A DNA stretch of 64,000 nt. Origin: Bin55 sp965199895. Its GTDB lineage: Bacteria; Pseudomonadota; Gammaproteobacteria; Pseudomonadales; Azotimanducaceae. The DNA is taken from NCBI GenBank assembly GCA_965199895.1, contig CBDATJ010000013.1:1-64000 (forward strand), read 5' to 3'. Of this stretch, positions 36,668 to 46,848 are shown piece by piece. Each line of letters opens with the position of its first letter. Positions within the stretch are counted from its first letter, which is position 1. Made by a program: the position numbers and the translations under genes. The notes under the pieces are model-generated. The model was not told the origin of the DNA. It saw only the letters and a program-made list of their open reading frames with translations, and searched no databases.

Positions 36668-37090
36668 TCATATTCGAACCTGGGTGGCCAAAATGACCTC
36701 AGTGATGCCTACATTTCGGATCAAATTGATGATTTCTTTGGCTTGCAGTGCTTGAAGTTTGCCATCGAAGTATATTGTTAAATCTGGGGGATTAGGTGCA
36801 TTTGCTAATTCAGTCAGCCTATCCGATAGATCAGCACGAGAAATCGGGGCTTCTTGTACTGTAATTTGTCCATTGGCATCTACCGTCATTGAGTCAATCA
36901 ACGGTTCACGATCAGTATCGCTGCTGGATTCAGGCAATTCAATTTGATTGATTAGTTTAGAACTTTCTTCCCTGTCCTTAATTTCTCCTACTACCATCAG
37001 AAAAGCTAGGATAAGAAACACAACATTGATCAAAGGGATCATGCTCAGATCGTTTGGTGTAGCTGTACTGTCTTTGAAGTTCAGTTTCAT
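36668..37090 (-). CDS. ExbD-like protein with Asn in place of the key Asp
   Basis: A 140-aa protein with one membrane helix (SMIPLINVVFLILAFLMVV) and a periplasmic domain. The position of the proton-path aspartate (E. coli ExbD Asp25; Asp22 of the neighbouring copy) is Asn22, codon AAT at 37025-37027. The start overlaps the stop of the preceding exbD by one base (TAATG). Systems with two ExbD proteins are common; one without the acid may be structural. Otherwise the protein looks normal. Confidence 0.86.
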   Translation of the reverse strand: MKLNFKDSTATPNDLSMIPLINVVFLILAFLMVVGEIKDREESSKLINQIELPESSSDTDREPLIDSMTVDANGQITVQEAPISRADLSDRLTELANAPNPPDLTIYFDGKLQALQAKEIINLIRNVGITEVILATQVRI

Positions 37091-37485
37091 TAATCGTTGA
37101 GGGCAACCGTTGCTGTCACACCTACTTTATTCAATTGATCCAGCAAGTCGATGAGGGCTTGAGTAGAAACTTCACTGCTGACATCAACGGAGTAAGTTCG
37201 GTTTCGACCTTTAGTGCGGACCCACTGAACTAGCTCATCCCGGTTTGCTGAGTCTACAGTCACTTCGCCATCTGAAATGACACCGTCTTCAGTTTCCAGA
37301 GTGATATTGACTGGAGCTTGCATGTCAGAGTCGACAGGTTGTGAAGATTCTATAGTGATTTGTTTATCACGCACAACGGTCGTTGTTAGCAAGAAGAACA
37401 GCAACAGGATGAAGACTATGTCAATCAACGGGATCAGACTGATACGTTTTTTGGCTGGAGAAGTGAATGTGCCTAAGTTGAGCAT
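37090..37485 (-). CDS. exbD: ExbD biopolymer transport protein
   Basis: A 131-aa partner of ExbB in the proton-driven TonB motor. The membrane helix SLIPLIDIVFILLLFFLLTTTVV carries the required Asp22. A periplasmic domain follows (residues about 45-131, ending GVTATVAL). It lies 21 bases after exbB and overlaps the second exbD, so the three are cotranslated. This copy should carry proton conduction if the ExbB partner allows it. Confidence 0.9.
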   Translation of the reverse strand: MLNLGTFTSPAKKRISLIPLIDIVFILLLFFLLTTTVVRDKQITIESSQPVDSDMQAPVNITLETEDGVISDGEVTVDSANRDELVQWVRTKGRNRTYSVDVSSEVSTQALIDLLDQLNKVGVTATVALND

Positions 37486-37506
37486 AGGTTGCTCTAGGAA
37501 GAGAGG

Positions 37507-38127
37507 TTATTGACTGTGGTAGATAGTGAATACTCGAGTCACATAGTCGTTGATCATCAAAGCAGAACGCTGGATCTTTCGGTCCATCCAGTTGTAAGCG
37601 GTTATCACTGGAATAGCGACTCCTAAACCTAAAGCTGTAGTGAGCAGCGCTTGCCAAATACCACCAGCTAGAACCGTGGGATCGGCTTGATTTCCAGCAG
37701 ATTCCATGGCTTGGAAGGAATTGATCATCCCCAAGACTGTTCCCAGTAGACCAACCAATGGACTGAGTGAACCTATCACATCAAGAGCAGGGAGCATGGT
37801 CCGTAGCTCTGCTAACTTACCCATGCTTATTCTTTCTAACTCTTCTTTGAGGACTGCTTCGTCCAGTTTCTTGTTCTCAAGACTGTCCATTGCATACTTG
37901 ACAACGTCAGCTGAGAACGCGTTCTCCTTTAGTGATTCGATGGCTTCAGCCTTTTCATCTGTAGACCATTTTTTCAATGATGTTTCGATGTTTCCAGAGG
38001 GACCAAGTTGGGCTTGGAATAGTTGCCAGAACTTGAAGATCACAATGGTGATTGCAATCACAGAGGTGATTAGAAGTAGCCAAACTATCGGGCCGCCGAC
38101 CTCTAGAAAGTTATAGAAACCTTTCAT
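37507..38127 (-). CDS. exbB: ExbB/TolQ/MotA-family motor protein
   Basis: A 206-aa inner-membrane protein with three helices (about residues 11-32, 117-138 and 156-178). Thr130 and Thr164 match E. coli ExbB Thr148 and Thr181, but the Glu176 equivalent is Gln159 (GGIWQALLTTALGL). It forms the ExbB pentamer around ExbD and feeds TonB. The gene follows the receptor gene by 40 bases, in one likely operon. I am sure of the family; the Gln suggests a variant motor or different partner geometry. Confidence 0.91.
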   Translation of the reverse strand: MKGFYNFLEVGGPIVWLLLITSVIAITIVIFKFWQLFQAQLGPSGNIETSLKKWSTDEKAEAIESLKENAFSADVVKYAMDSLENKKLDEAVLKEELERISMGKLAELRTMLPALDVIGSLSPLVGLLGTVLGMINSFQAMESAGNQADPTVLAGGIWQALLTTALGLGVAIPVITAYNWMDRKIQRSALMINDYVTRVFTIYHSQ

Positions 38128-38167
38128 GACATGAGACTAAAGGAATTCGTAGAAGTGTGTTGCGGCA

Positions 38168-40681
38168 TCACTTAAACCGAACTCCCATTTCGATCCAAAA
38201 ACGACGACCTTGGCTAAATCGACGTCGGGTTTCAAATAGGCTGCGGTCTATGACCTGGTCAAACAGGTTGTGGATTTCCAAAGTTGCAAATGCTGTGAAG
38301 TTGTCTGTTAATCGACCTTGCCAATCAAGCTTTGAATTCACGGTAAAGAGGCTATCAAAGTCGAAATCAGCATAGATGTCATAGAGATTACCTGTTTCAG
38401 GATGTGGCCAGTTTCGTCCGGTGTCGCGAGCGATGGTTCCCCCCCTGCGGTGTGAGAAGAAGTTGGTCATATTCAAGTTCCACTGAGGGAATTTAGTGAC
38501 CGTGAAAAACCCGATCGAAAACGGAATGTTGTAATCCCACGCGGGTAAGTCTTCTGGCTTTACTAGTTTGTTATCGTAGTAGACGAGGTCCATCTCTAGT
38601 TGATCATCGTAACCATCATCGTCTTGCCGGTTGGACTTCGTATTTCGGTATCCAAGAGACAGATTTGCTGTGGTTTCGGTGGATCCAAATTCATAAGGTC
38701 TACTCGTTGTAAAGGTCACCGAAGCGCTCTGGGTGCTACTCCGCCCATCGTTGGTATAGAAGTACTTTCGGTTTTCATCGCGTTGACGCGCAACGCCATC
38801 TTTTGATTCGCGGTTCACAATTTGGAAGCTCAAGTCAACAACCGTACTAGTTGTATACCAACCGATCATGATTTCATCAGAGTAGGGAGTATCTAGATTA
38901 GATGCACCGGAACGATTCTCAAATGTTCGATGGGTACAGTTCACAAAGTCTGCGACGGAACAGGGTACTTCTTCCCCAGGTCGTCCTCGGGGTCGAGTGA
39001 GATTGGTGTAGATTTCACGCCAACCATAGATTGCATCATTGAGTTCATAGCGAAAGAAACTGCGACCGTAGTATCGACTCAGCCCAGCAGTGAACGTACC
39101 TTCAAGAAGATTGAAGTCTACGCTAATTCTTGGTGAGATATTGAAGTTTTCAAGATAACTTTCCCAATCTCCGCGAAGCCCGACGGTAAGAGTAGTAGTT
39201 TGAGTGAACACGGTTTTACCAAGCTTCATTTTGTCTTCTACATACATTGAAGCCTCTTCATAAGAGACATCGACTTCCCCAGCAAACCAAAAGGATCGAG
39301 CTTGTAGGAACTCATCACCGGCACTGCTTCTGCCGTCACCGTCTTGGTCTCGGCAACCTTCTCGACCGTTATCTCGAATACAGAAATATTGCTCAAAGAC
39401 TACGTCTTCTGGTCGTTTGTAGAAGCTAGAAGTATTTCTGATTTCGCCCCCAAATGTTATTGAGTGGTTCTGGATGAAGCCCATGGTGTTGAGGGTGTCC
39501 AGAGAGAACTGTGGTTTGAAGCTCCAACGAGTTTGTTGTTGCTCGGAATCACCAAATGCACCTTCATAACGAGACATACCACTGTTTTCCAAATATTCGT
39601 GATAGGTGAACATGCTTTGTTCACTATCCAGTGTGTCTGACAACTCATCGAGTGAGAATGTTAAATCTAGTGAACCCCAACCGGTGGGTTGTGAGTACTT
39701 GATTGTTCCACCTATTCCACTGTGCTCTTTTTCAAATCGACCTGTGTAGTTGGTAGAAGTTAATCCATCGTGAGTTCGAGTTGTTGATCTAAAGGAAAGG
39801 CTGAGGTCTGATGAACCGAACCGACTGTTGATTTTTCCAACAATGTTCTGGATTGAATCGTCGTAATCGATCATGTTGATGGTGTCGGTATCGTCCTCAA
39901 ACTGCTGAGCAAAGGTAGATACTCGGTTAGTGATTCCTATGGTGAGACCAATGTTGTCTGTAATACCGTACTGAGCAGAGAGTTTGTAGTTTGACTTTTC
40001 GTAGTCGGGAGTGTAGACGGCACGATAGCGATCTGCTGTAGAAATATCGTCTTCGCTTACGTGAAATTCTTCCCACTCATCCCGTTGTAGACCATAGGTA
40101 AAAGAGAAATTGTTATCACCCTTGTAGGACTTCAGTTCGGATGCAACGACTCCACCGGTAAACCCACCATATTCAACGGGGATATTAGAATCGTAAACTT
40201 GGACAACATCCAAAAGATCCACATCGAGGTAGTAGCCTTGAGGTGAACTACCGCCGTGAGGAGCGACTAAACTCGGAGTGGCAAAGAGATCTGAGGAATC
40301 TGCGGGGTTGAGGTCATTCGTAGTATCTGAACCATCGATTAGAAAGAGGTTTTGGTAGAACGTTTGACCGTGGATGGAAATTTCATCGGGTCGTAGCGTT
40401 GCTGTACCAGCGGAGGTATCACTGTTTCTTGAAAAGTCGACACTGGGGTTGAGCTTGAGTAAATCAGCTAAAGTTCCTTCACCGGTTGTAGCCTTATTTA
40501 TAGTTTCCTCGGTGTATTCCGTTTCACCTGGCTTGGTTTGAATTCGAGTAGCTTCGATTTCAGTTTCGACTTGCAGAGCTGAGCTCTCTTCATCGTCCTG
40601 TTCAGAATCTTGAGCGATTGCATTAAAGCAAAGCAAGCACAAGCCTAAAGCAAAACACGTGATTGACTTATAGAGATCCAT
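38168..40681 (-). CDS. TonB-dependent outer-membrane receptor
   Basis: An 837-aa outer-membrane receptor. A signal peptide (MDLYKSITCFALGLCLLCFNAIA) is followed by an acidic stretch, the plug domain at about 50-180 (LKLNPSVDF, SIHGQTFYQNLFLIDGSDTT, GGFTGGVV), and a beta-barrel ending in FWIEMGVRFK, which has the usual C-terminal aromatic pattern. An EF-hand-like loop DQDGDGRSSAGDE occurs at about 455-467. The ligand is unknown. RBS GAGGA precedes ATG 40681; TATACT-like -10 boxes lie upstream near 40776. It heads the operon with its own TonB motor. Confidence 0.92.
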   Translation of the reverse strand: MDLYKSITCFALGLCLLCFNAIAQDSEQDDEESSALQVETEIEATRIQTKPGETEYTEETINKATTGEGTLADLLKLNPSVDFSRNSDTSAGTATLRPDEISIHGQTFYQNLFLIDGSDTTNDLNPADSSDLFATPSLVAPHGGSSPQGYYLDVDLLDVVQVYDSNIPVEYGGFTGGVVASELKSYKGDNNFSFTYGLQRDEWEEFHVSEDDISTADRYRAVYTPDYEKSNYKLSAQYGITDNIGLTIGITNRVSTFAQQFEDDTDTINMIDYDDSIQNIVGKINSRFGSSDLSLSFRSTTRTHDGLTSTNYTGRFEKEHSGIGGTIKYSQPTGWGSLDLTFSLDELSDTLDSEQSMFTYHEYLENSGMSRYEGAFGDSEQQQTRWSFKPQFSLDTLNTMGFIQNHSITFGGEIRNTSSFYKRPEDVVFEQYFCIRDNGREGCRDQDGDGRSSAGDEFLQARSFWFAGEVDVSYEEASMYVEDKMKLGKTVFTQTTTLTVGLRGDWESYLENFNISPRISVDFNLLEGTFTAGLSRYYGRSFFRYELNDAIYGWREIYTNLTRPRGRPGEEVPCSVADFVNCTHRTFENRSGASNLDTPYSDEIMIGWYTTSTVVDLSFQIVNRESKDGVARQRDENRKYFYTNDGRSSTQSASVTFTTSRPYEFGSTETTANLSLGYRNTKSNRQDDDGYDDQLEMDLVYYDNKLVKPEDLPAWDYNIPFSIGFFTVTKFPQWNLNMTNFFSHRRGGTIARDTGRNWPHPETGNLYDIYADFDFDSLFTVNSKLDWQGRLTDNFTAFATLEIHNLFDQVIDRSLFETRRRFSQGRRFWIEMGVRFK

Positions 40682-40890
40682 AGTTCCTCGCAGTATGAAT
40701 TGGATGAATGAATGTTTTTTGGGGAATACTGTGCTCGTACAGAAGGATCAAACAATAATTTCGATAACCTATTGTATAGTATATGAGCCTTTTACTCCTA
40801 CCAGGAAATGTACACCGGACTGGTTGTGATTTTATTGATTGATGGAGTTTAGTCTCCTCAAATATATACGCAAATTTTGATCCCAATCCT

Positions 40891-43800
40891 TCAAATCTCA
40901 GTTGGAATTTCCACTAAGAGTGGGATCTCAGTCAGGTATATGGCACACCGTATAGTTCTCGACTCTTGAGCGCGCATCACTTTCGCATAGTTTTCTAACT
41001 GAGCACGGTGTAATCGAATGGTGTTTGTTTTGATTTTCTCAAGTGGTATATCGGGACCCAGCGCCGTAGTTTTGTAGTCGATGATCCAACGAACATCGTC
41101 TGAATCAACAAAAGTACGGTCAATGATTAGTTTTCTAAATTCACCCTCAGCAAATGTCGTGTATGCTGCTTCAGCTTGAACATCAGTATGTGATGTATCA
41201 AATAACCACTTACCGGATTTATCATTAAAGACATTGTCTAGCTGGCGTTGGGCTTGTTCCAATAATCGCGGGATGTCCTCTCCTTCAATCCCTTCACCAC
41301 GCAAGTAATTTCGCCAGTGTGTTACTCGCTTAGAGTTGAACATGACCGGTTGGTTTTCAATCAACGCTATCCGCTGTAATTCTCTGTGAACCAGTCGACC
41401 CAAGACCAACTCCCGGCGAAATCTAATCGGTATCGGTATTCTGACATCTGCTTGAACAGGTTCTTTGTATTTGTCGTCGATTTGGAGTTCAGACTCCGGT
41501 TCACGCCACTCATATTCAGGATCGACGCGAGTCAAAATCGTAGCAGGTCGTTGTTCTTGGTTCAGGGTTGGACTTTCATGTTTAACGATGGTAGCTTCTG
41601 AGAAGAATGGCTCTAGGTGACTAATCAAATTCTTGCGACTTTTTATCTTTTCATCCTCTTTGAATCGCCCATACACAGAAAGTGACTTCTTGGCACGGGT
41701 CATCGCAACATAGAGTAAACGCTTATCTTCGTTCTGGTCACGCAGTGATTCTTCTTGTCGGAGGAAGTTGTGGTATGAGTTGCGTTGCTTGTCTTTAACC
41801 GCTAACAGCAACGATTCTTTGTAATGGCTCCAGTGCACCATTTCACTCTCACCGGGATGAGGATCATCACTAATGTCAGCCAATATCACATGATCAAACT
41901 CCAGTCCCTTCGCCCGGTGAATGGTCATAACTTCAAGATCAGCTTGTACACCCGACGCAGTTGAATATTCCATGTCGATCTTAGCCCACAGTTCGTGAAG
42001 TCTAATTTCGTTTTTGGTCGAGGACTCCAACAAATCAAGGAAGCGTTCGCTGTTGATGCGAGCATCTGCACTGCTGTAGGCATGGTTGCCTCCCAAACGA
42101 AACCACAATCGTTCGATTTGTGATCGAGGTGTGAGATGTGATTCTTCAGTAGCTTGAACAAACGCCTTTTGAACTCGGTTCATCAACTGTAAGCCTATGG
42201 GTGACAATCGTTTGCATTCAAGCATTTCTGTACCAGTCTCACACTCTGCTAGTGTCTCAAGATCGGGTAGGGATAGTCCACATAGCGGAGATCGAAATAA
42301 AGAAAGCCAAGTCAACTTGTCCCGTTGGTCGTTGTACGCTTGGACTAACGCATAAAAATCGCGTATGACCGGCTCATCTTTGAGCTTAACGATGTCGACC
42401 CCCTTCCACTTTAACCCTGCGGCTCCGAGGGCTTGGAAGTAGGTGGGTAGATTTTTTCGGCGAGGAACAAGAAGCACGATGCTGTCTTCAGGTCCGTACC
42501 GGTCGATAATTTCTTGAACCTGGCGTGCGACAAGTTGAGCCTCACCAGTTCGTTCAGGATTGTAGGTAGATAGAACCAGGTGGAAACTGTCTTCAGGGTG
42601 CAAATCTTCTGATTTAGGTTTAGCAGGGTTAGATGCAGCGAATGCGACCGCACCTAGATCTGGATCTTCTACTGAACCAAAAAGAGTGTCAAATATACGA
42701 CTAACCCAATTCACTAGAGATGGAACAGATCGAAAATTACTGCTCAGTCGAATGGGATGGACTCTGACATTCGGAAGTCCTTCACGAAATGTGCGTTGGA
42801 AGAGTCGGAGTTCTGCATTACGAAAACGATAGATCGATTGCATCGGATCACCGACAGCAAAGAAAGTGTTATCGGTATCTTGGGCCCAACTTGACATGAT
42901 GCGTTGAAAGAATTCAAACTGAGCGTCTGATGTATCTTGATATTCATCTATGAGAATGTGAGTGATCTTGTAGTCTAGCGCGAGTGCTAGATTCGTAGGC
43001 ATCTCATCCTGTTCCAGTGCACGTTGGGCTGCAAAGCTCACTTCGGAGTGATCCACACATTCTCGTTCTCGAAAGACCTCAGTGAGGATCTGAACTACGC
43101 GGGGAAGCCCACGACAGAAACTCATTAAAGCATGCTTTTGTTCTTCGTCGAAGTCTGCATTAGGGAAGTTTCTTAACCGCTTTAATGGTTGTTCCGCGTT
43201 GTCCTCTGCAAGCTGTTCGCATACCTTCTTCCACCGAAGTTTTGCCTCTTCTTGGTCAGGAGGAAAGCCTTGTCGTATATTGACCTGTTTTCTTAATGAT
43301 TCGGAGGTGGTCAAGAATGTTCGACGCAGAAAATCCCAGTCTGAAGGAACGTCAAGCTCTGTAAAGGGTTCATCTAATTGTTTGCTCGCAAATTTGCACA
43401 CCTCCACACACTCAGCCAGTAAATCTGGATTAATCTGATCTCTAACCGAATCTGTGACATGTTTGAGGTGTGCAGCACGAGTTTGGACCAATTCTTCAAA
43501 TAGCGACTCGAAGGTCGAATCATTCTGCCACTGATACAACATCGCTCGCACGAACTTGATCCAATGTTGTCGATTTGCCAGCATTGAAGCGATGGTTGAG
43601 ATTGCGCTTGTAGCGTTGTTATCGAATAGTGCAAGTATCTGTGTACTCGCTTCTCTAAAAGGATCATTTGTGAACATCAAGTCAAAGAACTTTGCGGATG
43701 CTTCCGTGTAGACCTCTTTTGAGGTAACAATACTGTGATAGTCCAAACTCAGCTGACTCTCATAGGGCATCCGCTGCACCAAACCAGAAGCAAAGCTATC

Positions 43801-44145
43801 AATAGTCTGAATCTTCAACCGTTGTGTATTGATCGAAATGTCCCATCCCAGTTCTTCGCTGCGCTGTAGTGCGGGTTGGGCTTCTTCAGATCGGTCTGTG
43901 ATTTCCTTTAAAACACGTGATTTCATTTCTCGTGCTGCTTTATTGGTAAAGGTGATTGCCAAAATTTCTTCCGGCATACGAACCGTACCTAGGAGATTGA
44001 GGTAACGACGGACGAGTAGAGTCGTCTTTCCGGAACCCGCTGGGGCTTGAACGATGAAAGATCGTGCTGGATCAATGACTTCTTCTCGTGCACTGTCGTC
44101 CGCGATAACGGAAACGGATTCAGCCAGTGCAGGATGTTCAATCAT
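40891..44145 (-). CDS. AddA-like UvrD-type helicase / exonuclease
   Basis: A 1084-aa fusion of a superfamily-1 helicase and a C-terminal RecB-type nuclease for processing DNA ends. Walker A is QAPAGSGKTTLL near residue 35; motif II is LIDEYQDTSDAQ; motif III is GDPMQSIYRFR; motif V is MTIHRAKGLEFDHVIL; motif VI is VAMTRAKKS. The nuclease motif IIDYKT with QLENYAKVM is near the C-terminus. It is the second gene after the AddB-like one (overlap ATGA). The pair is an AddAB-like alternative to RecBCD; no RecC or RecD is nearby. Confidence 0.9.
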   Translation of the reverse strand: MIEHPALAESVSVIADDSAREEVIDPARSFIVQAPAGSGKTTLLVRRYLNLLGTVRMPEEILAITFTNKAAREMKSRVLKEITDRSEEAQPALQRSEELGWDISINTQRLKIQTIDSFASGLVQRMPYESQLSLDYHSIVTSKEVYTEASAKFFDLMFTNDPFREASTQILALFDNNATSAISTIASMLANRQHWIKFVRAMLYQWQNDSTFESLFEELVQTRAAHLKHVTDSVRDQINPDLLAECVEVCKFASKQLDEPFTELDVPSDWDFLRRTFLTTSESLRKQVNIRQGFPPDQEEAKLRWKKVCEQLAEDNAEQPLKRLRNFPNADFDEEQKHALMSFCRGLPRVVQILTEVFRERECVDHSEVSFAAQRALEQDEMPTNLALALDYKITHILIDEYQDTSDAQFEFFQRIMSSWAQDTDNTFFAVGDPMQSIYRFRNAELRLFQRTFREGLPNVRVHPIRLSSNFRSVPSLVNWVSRIFDTLFGSVEDPDLGAVAFAASNPAKPKSEDLHPEDSFHLVLSTYNPERTGEAQLVARQVQEIIDRYGPEDSIVLLVPRRKNLPTYFQALGAAGLKWKGVDIVKLKDEPVIRDFYALVQAYNDQRDKLTWLSLFRSPLCGLSLPDLETLAECETGTEMLECKRLSPIGLQLMNRVQKAFVQATEESHLTPRSQIERLWFRLGGNHAYSSADARINSERFLDLLESSTKNEIRLHELWAKIDMEYSTASGVQADLEVMTIHRAKGLEFDHVILADISDDPHPGESEMVHWSHYKESLLLAVKDKQRNSYHNFLRQEESLRDQNEDKRLLYVAMTRAKKSLSVYGRFKEDEKIKSRKNLISHLEPFFSEATIVKHESPTLNQEQRPATILTRVDPEYEWREPESELQIDDKYKEPVQADVRIPIPIRFRRELVLGRLVHRELQRIALIENQPVMFNSKRVTHWRNYLRGEGIEGEDIPRLLEQAQRQLDNVFNDKSGKWLFDTSHTDVQAEAAYTTFAEGEFRKLIIDRTFVDSDDVRWIIDYKTTALGPDIPLEKIKTNTIRLHRAQLENYAKVMRAQESRTIRCAIYLTEIPLLVEIPTEI

Positions 44146-46760
44146 GTTTCTGGCTCGGGTAATTGCAGATCAAACACAACATCTGTAAATCTTCGACAGA
44201 ATCCCATCAGATGACAATTTCGACAGGTTTGGTTAGGGTCTATGGGGTCTACTCGGGCGATGCCGTTTTTGTGTTCCTCAACGATAGCAGTGAGAGCTTC
44301 GTGCCAGTTTTCTTTGGCTTGGTTGAAATCGCTTCCCAATGTGTCAAACGGTTGGTCTAAGCGAAAGCCATCGCGTTTCTTTCCTTGAGGTCTCAAACCA
44401 ATTCCAGTCACTTTGATGTCTTCGTTAGATTTGATTTTTAAGTACGCAATGCCGTTGCTTCCTTCAACTGCAAGCGCGTAGAGAGGCATTTGAGCGTCTT
44501 TGGGTCTAGGAGTAAGCCAATCCTTGATTGAAACCACTCCAGTTTTGACATCGAGTACTAACCGTCCACTCAGTTCATCTTGGTCAATGCGATCAACACG
44601 GAGTCGGATTTGCTTACCTGCAATCTCAATTTCTTTTTTTTCTTCTACTGCTTCGATCACAAAGGGAGAGCGCTTAGATTCGAAATTAACCCACACCTTA
44701 GTCAGTGTGCGTAATCGAGCTTTTTCTGCTTTAAGATAAATCTTGGGTAGGGATTTCTTATAGTGGTCCATGGCGGCATTGATAGCCGTTTCGATCTGTT
44801 CATCAGTTAATGCAGCAATCTCATCTCGAGTGGTGGCAACTTTTAGAATTTCTTCGACTACCGCATGTACCACATGTCCACGTTGCGCTGCATCAGGTAT
44901 GCGGTGTGGTGTTTCGGGTTGTTTCAGTTCTAGTCTGTGTATGGCCCAAGCTCGAAATGGGCACAAAGCCTGATCGGTTACGGTTCGTGTTGATATCCGT
45001 GTTTTGTTCTCGGGTAATTTGGAACCAGTCTCTGGAGAAAACTCCCTTAGTAACTCTGAGTTGGCAGACAGTAATCCCCATGGATGTGCAGGCACGGCAA
45101 TTTCAGGAATCTTGAGTACAGTGGAGATTTCAGTGATGGGATGTTCAAGCAGCAGTCGACTAGTTTGGTCAATCTTATCGTCTTCGTGCAGATCTTCGTT
45201 TATGTGACTGAACACCACTGATGGGGCAGAGCGTATCCAATTAGCTGAAACTCGTTGTGCCCATTTGGATAGTTGTTGGTGGGTGACTCGAGGTACAAAG
45301 GCTTTGCGTTGAACCCTAATCGGAATCATGGGATTGGGATTGGGTTTCGGGGGCCACGAATCTTCTGAAGTTCCGGCAATCCACATTGCATCGAATTGCA
45401 GTCCTATCGATTCTTCTCTGCTGAGTACTTGTACCGGAACGTTTCTTAAATCATCTTTCAGCGGTTGTGAACGAAGCAACTGCTGAAGCATCTTTACTGT
45501 TCTCGACCAAGAAGTTCTTCCTATAAGAGGGGAGAGTGTTGCTGCACTAGTGAGTGCACTGACAATAGCTGTTTGAGCGCGTTGTTGTTCAATTGAATGA
45601 ATCTCTGCTTCCCAACCTGCCAGTCGAAACATTTCCAAGATTCGATCTATCCAGTCATGGAGGGTTCGTTCAGATCCCTGATACAGTCGATGAATGGCAC
45701 TGAGGTGTTTCTTGACTTCATCATCTTGCTGAGTTGCTACAAAATCCTTGAATTGGAAACGACCAGAAAGAGATTTACTGAACTCAACCGGAATGTGCAA
45801 CTGGGTGAGAAATGGAGAACAACCGAGTTGAAAAACTTCCTCGTAGCTGATGTCTGTAGTCGTCCAATCTAGGAATTTCAGCAAATCCATACACAGACGA
45901 GTTTCGCGTAGAAGTAGTCCGCCGCTGATGTTGACCACACGATCAACGCTGTGACAGTCATAGAACGCTGCTTCAAATTGTCGACGAATGTGCTGATAGT
46001 TCTCTCTGACGCTGGGAACCACAACACCGATCCGTGGTGGAGTAAGTTGATCCGATAATTGTTCTCGAACCCATTGGGCGATAGCCATACCTTCTCTTTG
46101 CTCATAGTCAAATTGAAGGTTAACGGATAAGGCTTTAGGGCCGTAATCGGGAGCAATCGATTGAATATCACATCCGTTAAGAGTCATTTGATTTAAGAGT
46201 TCACTCTGTACAGGAGATAGTTCGTCGACACCAAAGAGAGTGAGTTTGGAAAGGTTCCAATATCCACCAGTCACTGCTTTAGTGATAGCTCTACCAAGTT
46301 CCGGCTGAGAGATTAGGTGTTGTTGTTCACACATCTCTTCAAATTCTGCAGCCCATTTTCGAAACAGTCGACCGTTTTCAGTTAGGCTCAAGTCAGGTTG
46401 GACTCGGTGTAGATTCCACTCAACATAGGTGCGCCATGCACGAGTGACCGAACTCACGTGAACCAAATAGTCGTCGTCTGGAACACACAGCTGAAAGGCA
46501 AATCGAAGGGTGATGTGGTTGAGAAGGATCCGACTTGAGTCAGGATAGTCTGTGAGAGATAAGTCGTTATAGACTCTTTCAAGCCAAGCATTGAAGTCAT
46601 GTATATCGGGAGTTGGGAATATGGGAGTTCCCTTGGACTCTTGCTCTAGACCCCACGCATAGTTCAATTCATAGGCTTGGCGAAAAGTGCCTGTGACCAC
46701 CGTACCATTGGCAACGGCATGTCTCAGCTCAGCGGTGAGTGCGATTAAGGGTTTACGCAT
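44142..46760 (-). CDS. AddB-like nuclease with iron-sulfur cysteines
   Basis: An 872-aa protein with a decayed helicase-like half (FDAMWIAGTSEDSWPPKP as one visible motif) and a PD-(D/E)XK nuclease half at about 610-860. The catalytic segment is GRLVLDVKTG. A Cys in LCPFRAWA together with CRNCHLMGFC (Cys-x2-Cys-x5-Cys) matches the iron-sulfur staple of AddB. It overlaps the AddA-like gene, so both subunits are made together. It belongs to the group often named probable DNA repair protein in gammaproteobacteria. Confidence 0.88.
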   Translation of the reverse strand: MRKPLIALTAELRHAVANGTVVTGTFRQAYELNYAWGLEQESKGTPIFPTPDIHDFNAWLERVYNDLSLTDYPDSSRILLNHITLRFAFQLCVPDDDYLVHVSSVTRAWRTYVEWNLHRVQPDLSLTENGRLFRKWAAEFEEMCEQQHLISQPELGRAITKAVTGGYWNLSKLTLFGVDELSPVQSELLNQMTLNGCDIQSIAPDYGPKALSVNLQFDYEQREGMAIAQWVREQLSDQLTPPRIGVVVPSVRENYQHIRRQFEAAFYDCHSVDRVVNISGGLLLRETRLCMDLLKFLDWTTTDISYEEVFQLGCSPFLTQLHIPVEFSKSLSGRFQFKDFVATQQDDEVKKHLSAIHRLYQGSERTLHDWIDRILEMFRLAGWEAEIHSIEQQRAQTAIVSALTSAATLSPLIGRTSWSRTVKMLQQLLRSQPLKDDLRNVPVQVLSREESIGLQFDAMWIAGTSEDSWPPKPNPNPMIPIRVQRKAFVPRVTHQQLSKWAQRVSANWIRSAPSVVFSHINEDLHEDDKIDQTSRLLLEHPITEISTVLKIPEIAVPAHPWGLLSANSELLREFSPETGSKLPENKTRISTRTVTDQALCPFRAWAIHRLELKQPETPHRIPDAAQRGHVVHAVVEEILKVATTRDEIAALTDEQIETAINAAMDHYKKSLPKIYLKAEKARLRTLTKVWVNFESKRSPFVIEAVEEKKEIEIAGKQIRLRVDRIDQDELSGRLVLDVKTGVVSIKDWLTPRPKDAQMPLYALAVEGSNGIAYLKIKSNEDIKVTGIGLRPQGKKRDGFRLDQPFDTLGSDFNQAKENWHEALTAIVEEHKNGIARVDPIDPNQTCRNCHLMGFCRRFTDVVFDLQLPEPET

Positions 46761-46848
46761 CGGGGGAGTTTAGGTGGCAGAAGTATGAGTCAAGGTTCAA
46801 ATTAGAGAATGTCTAAAATACTACCGACCATCAATAGTTGGAGTTTCA

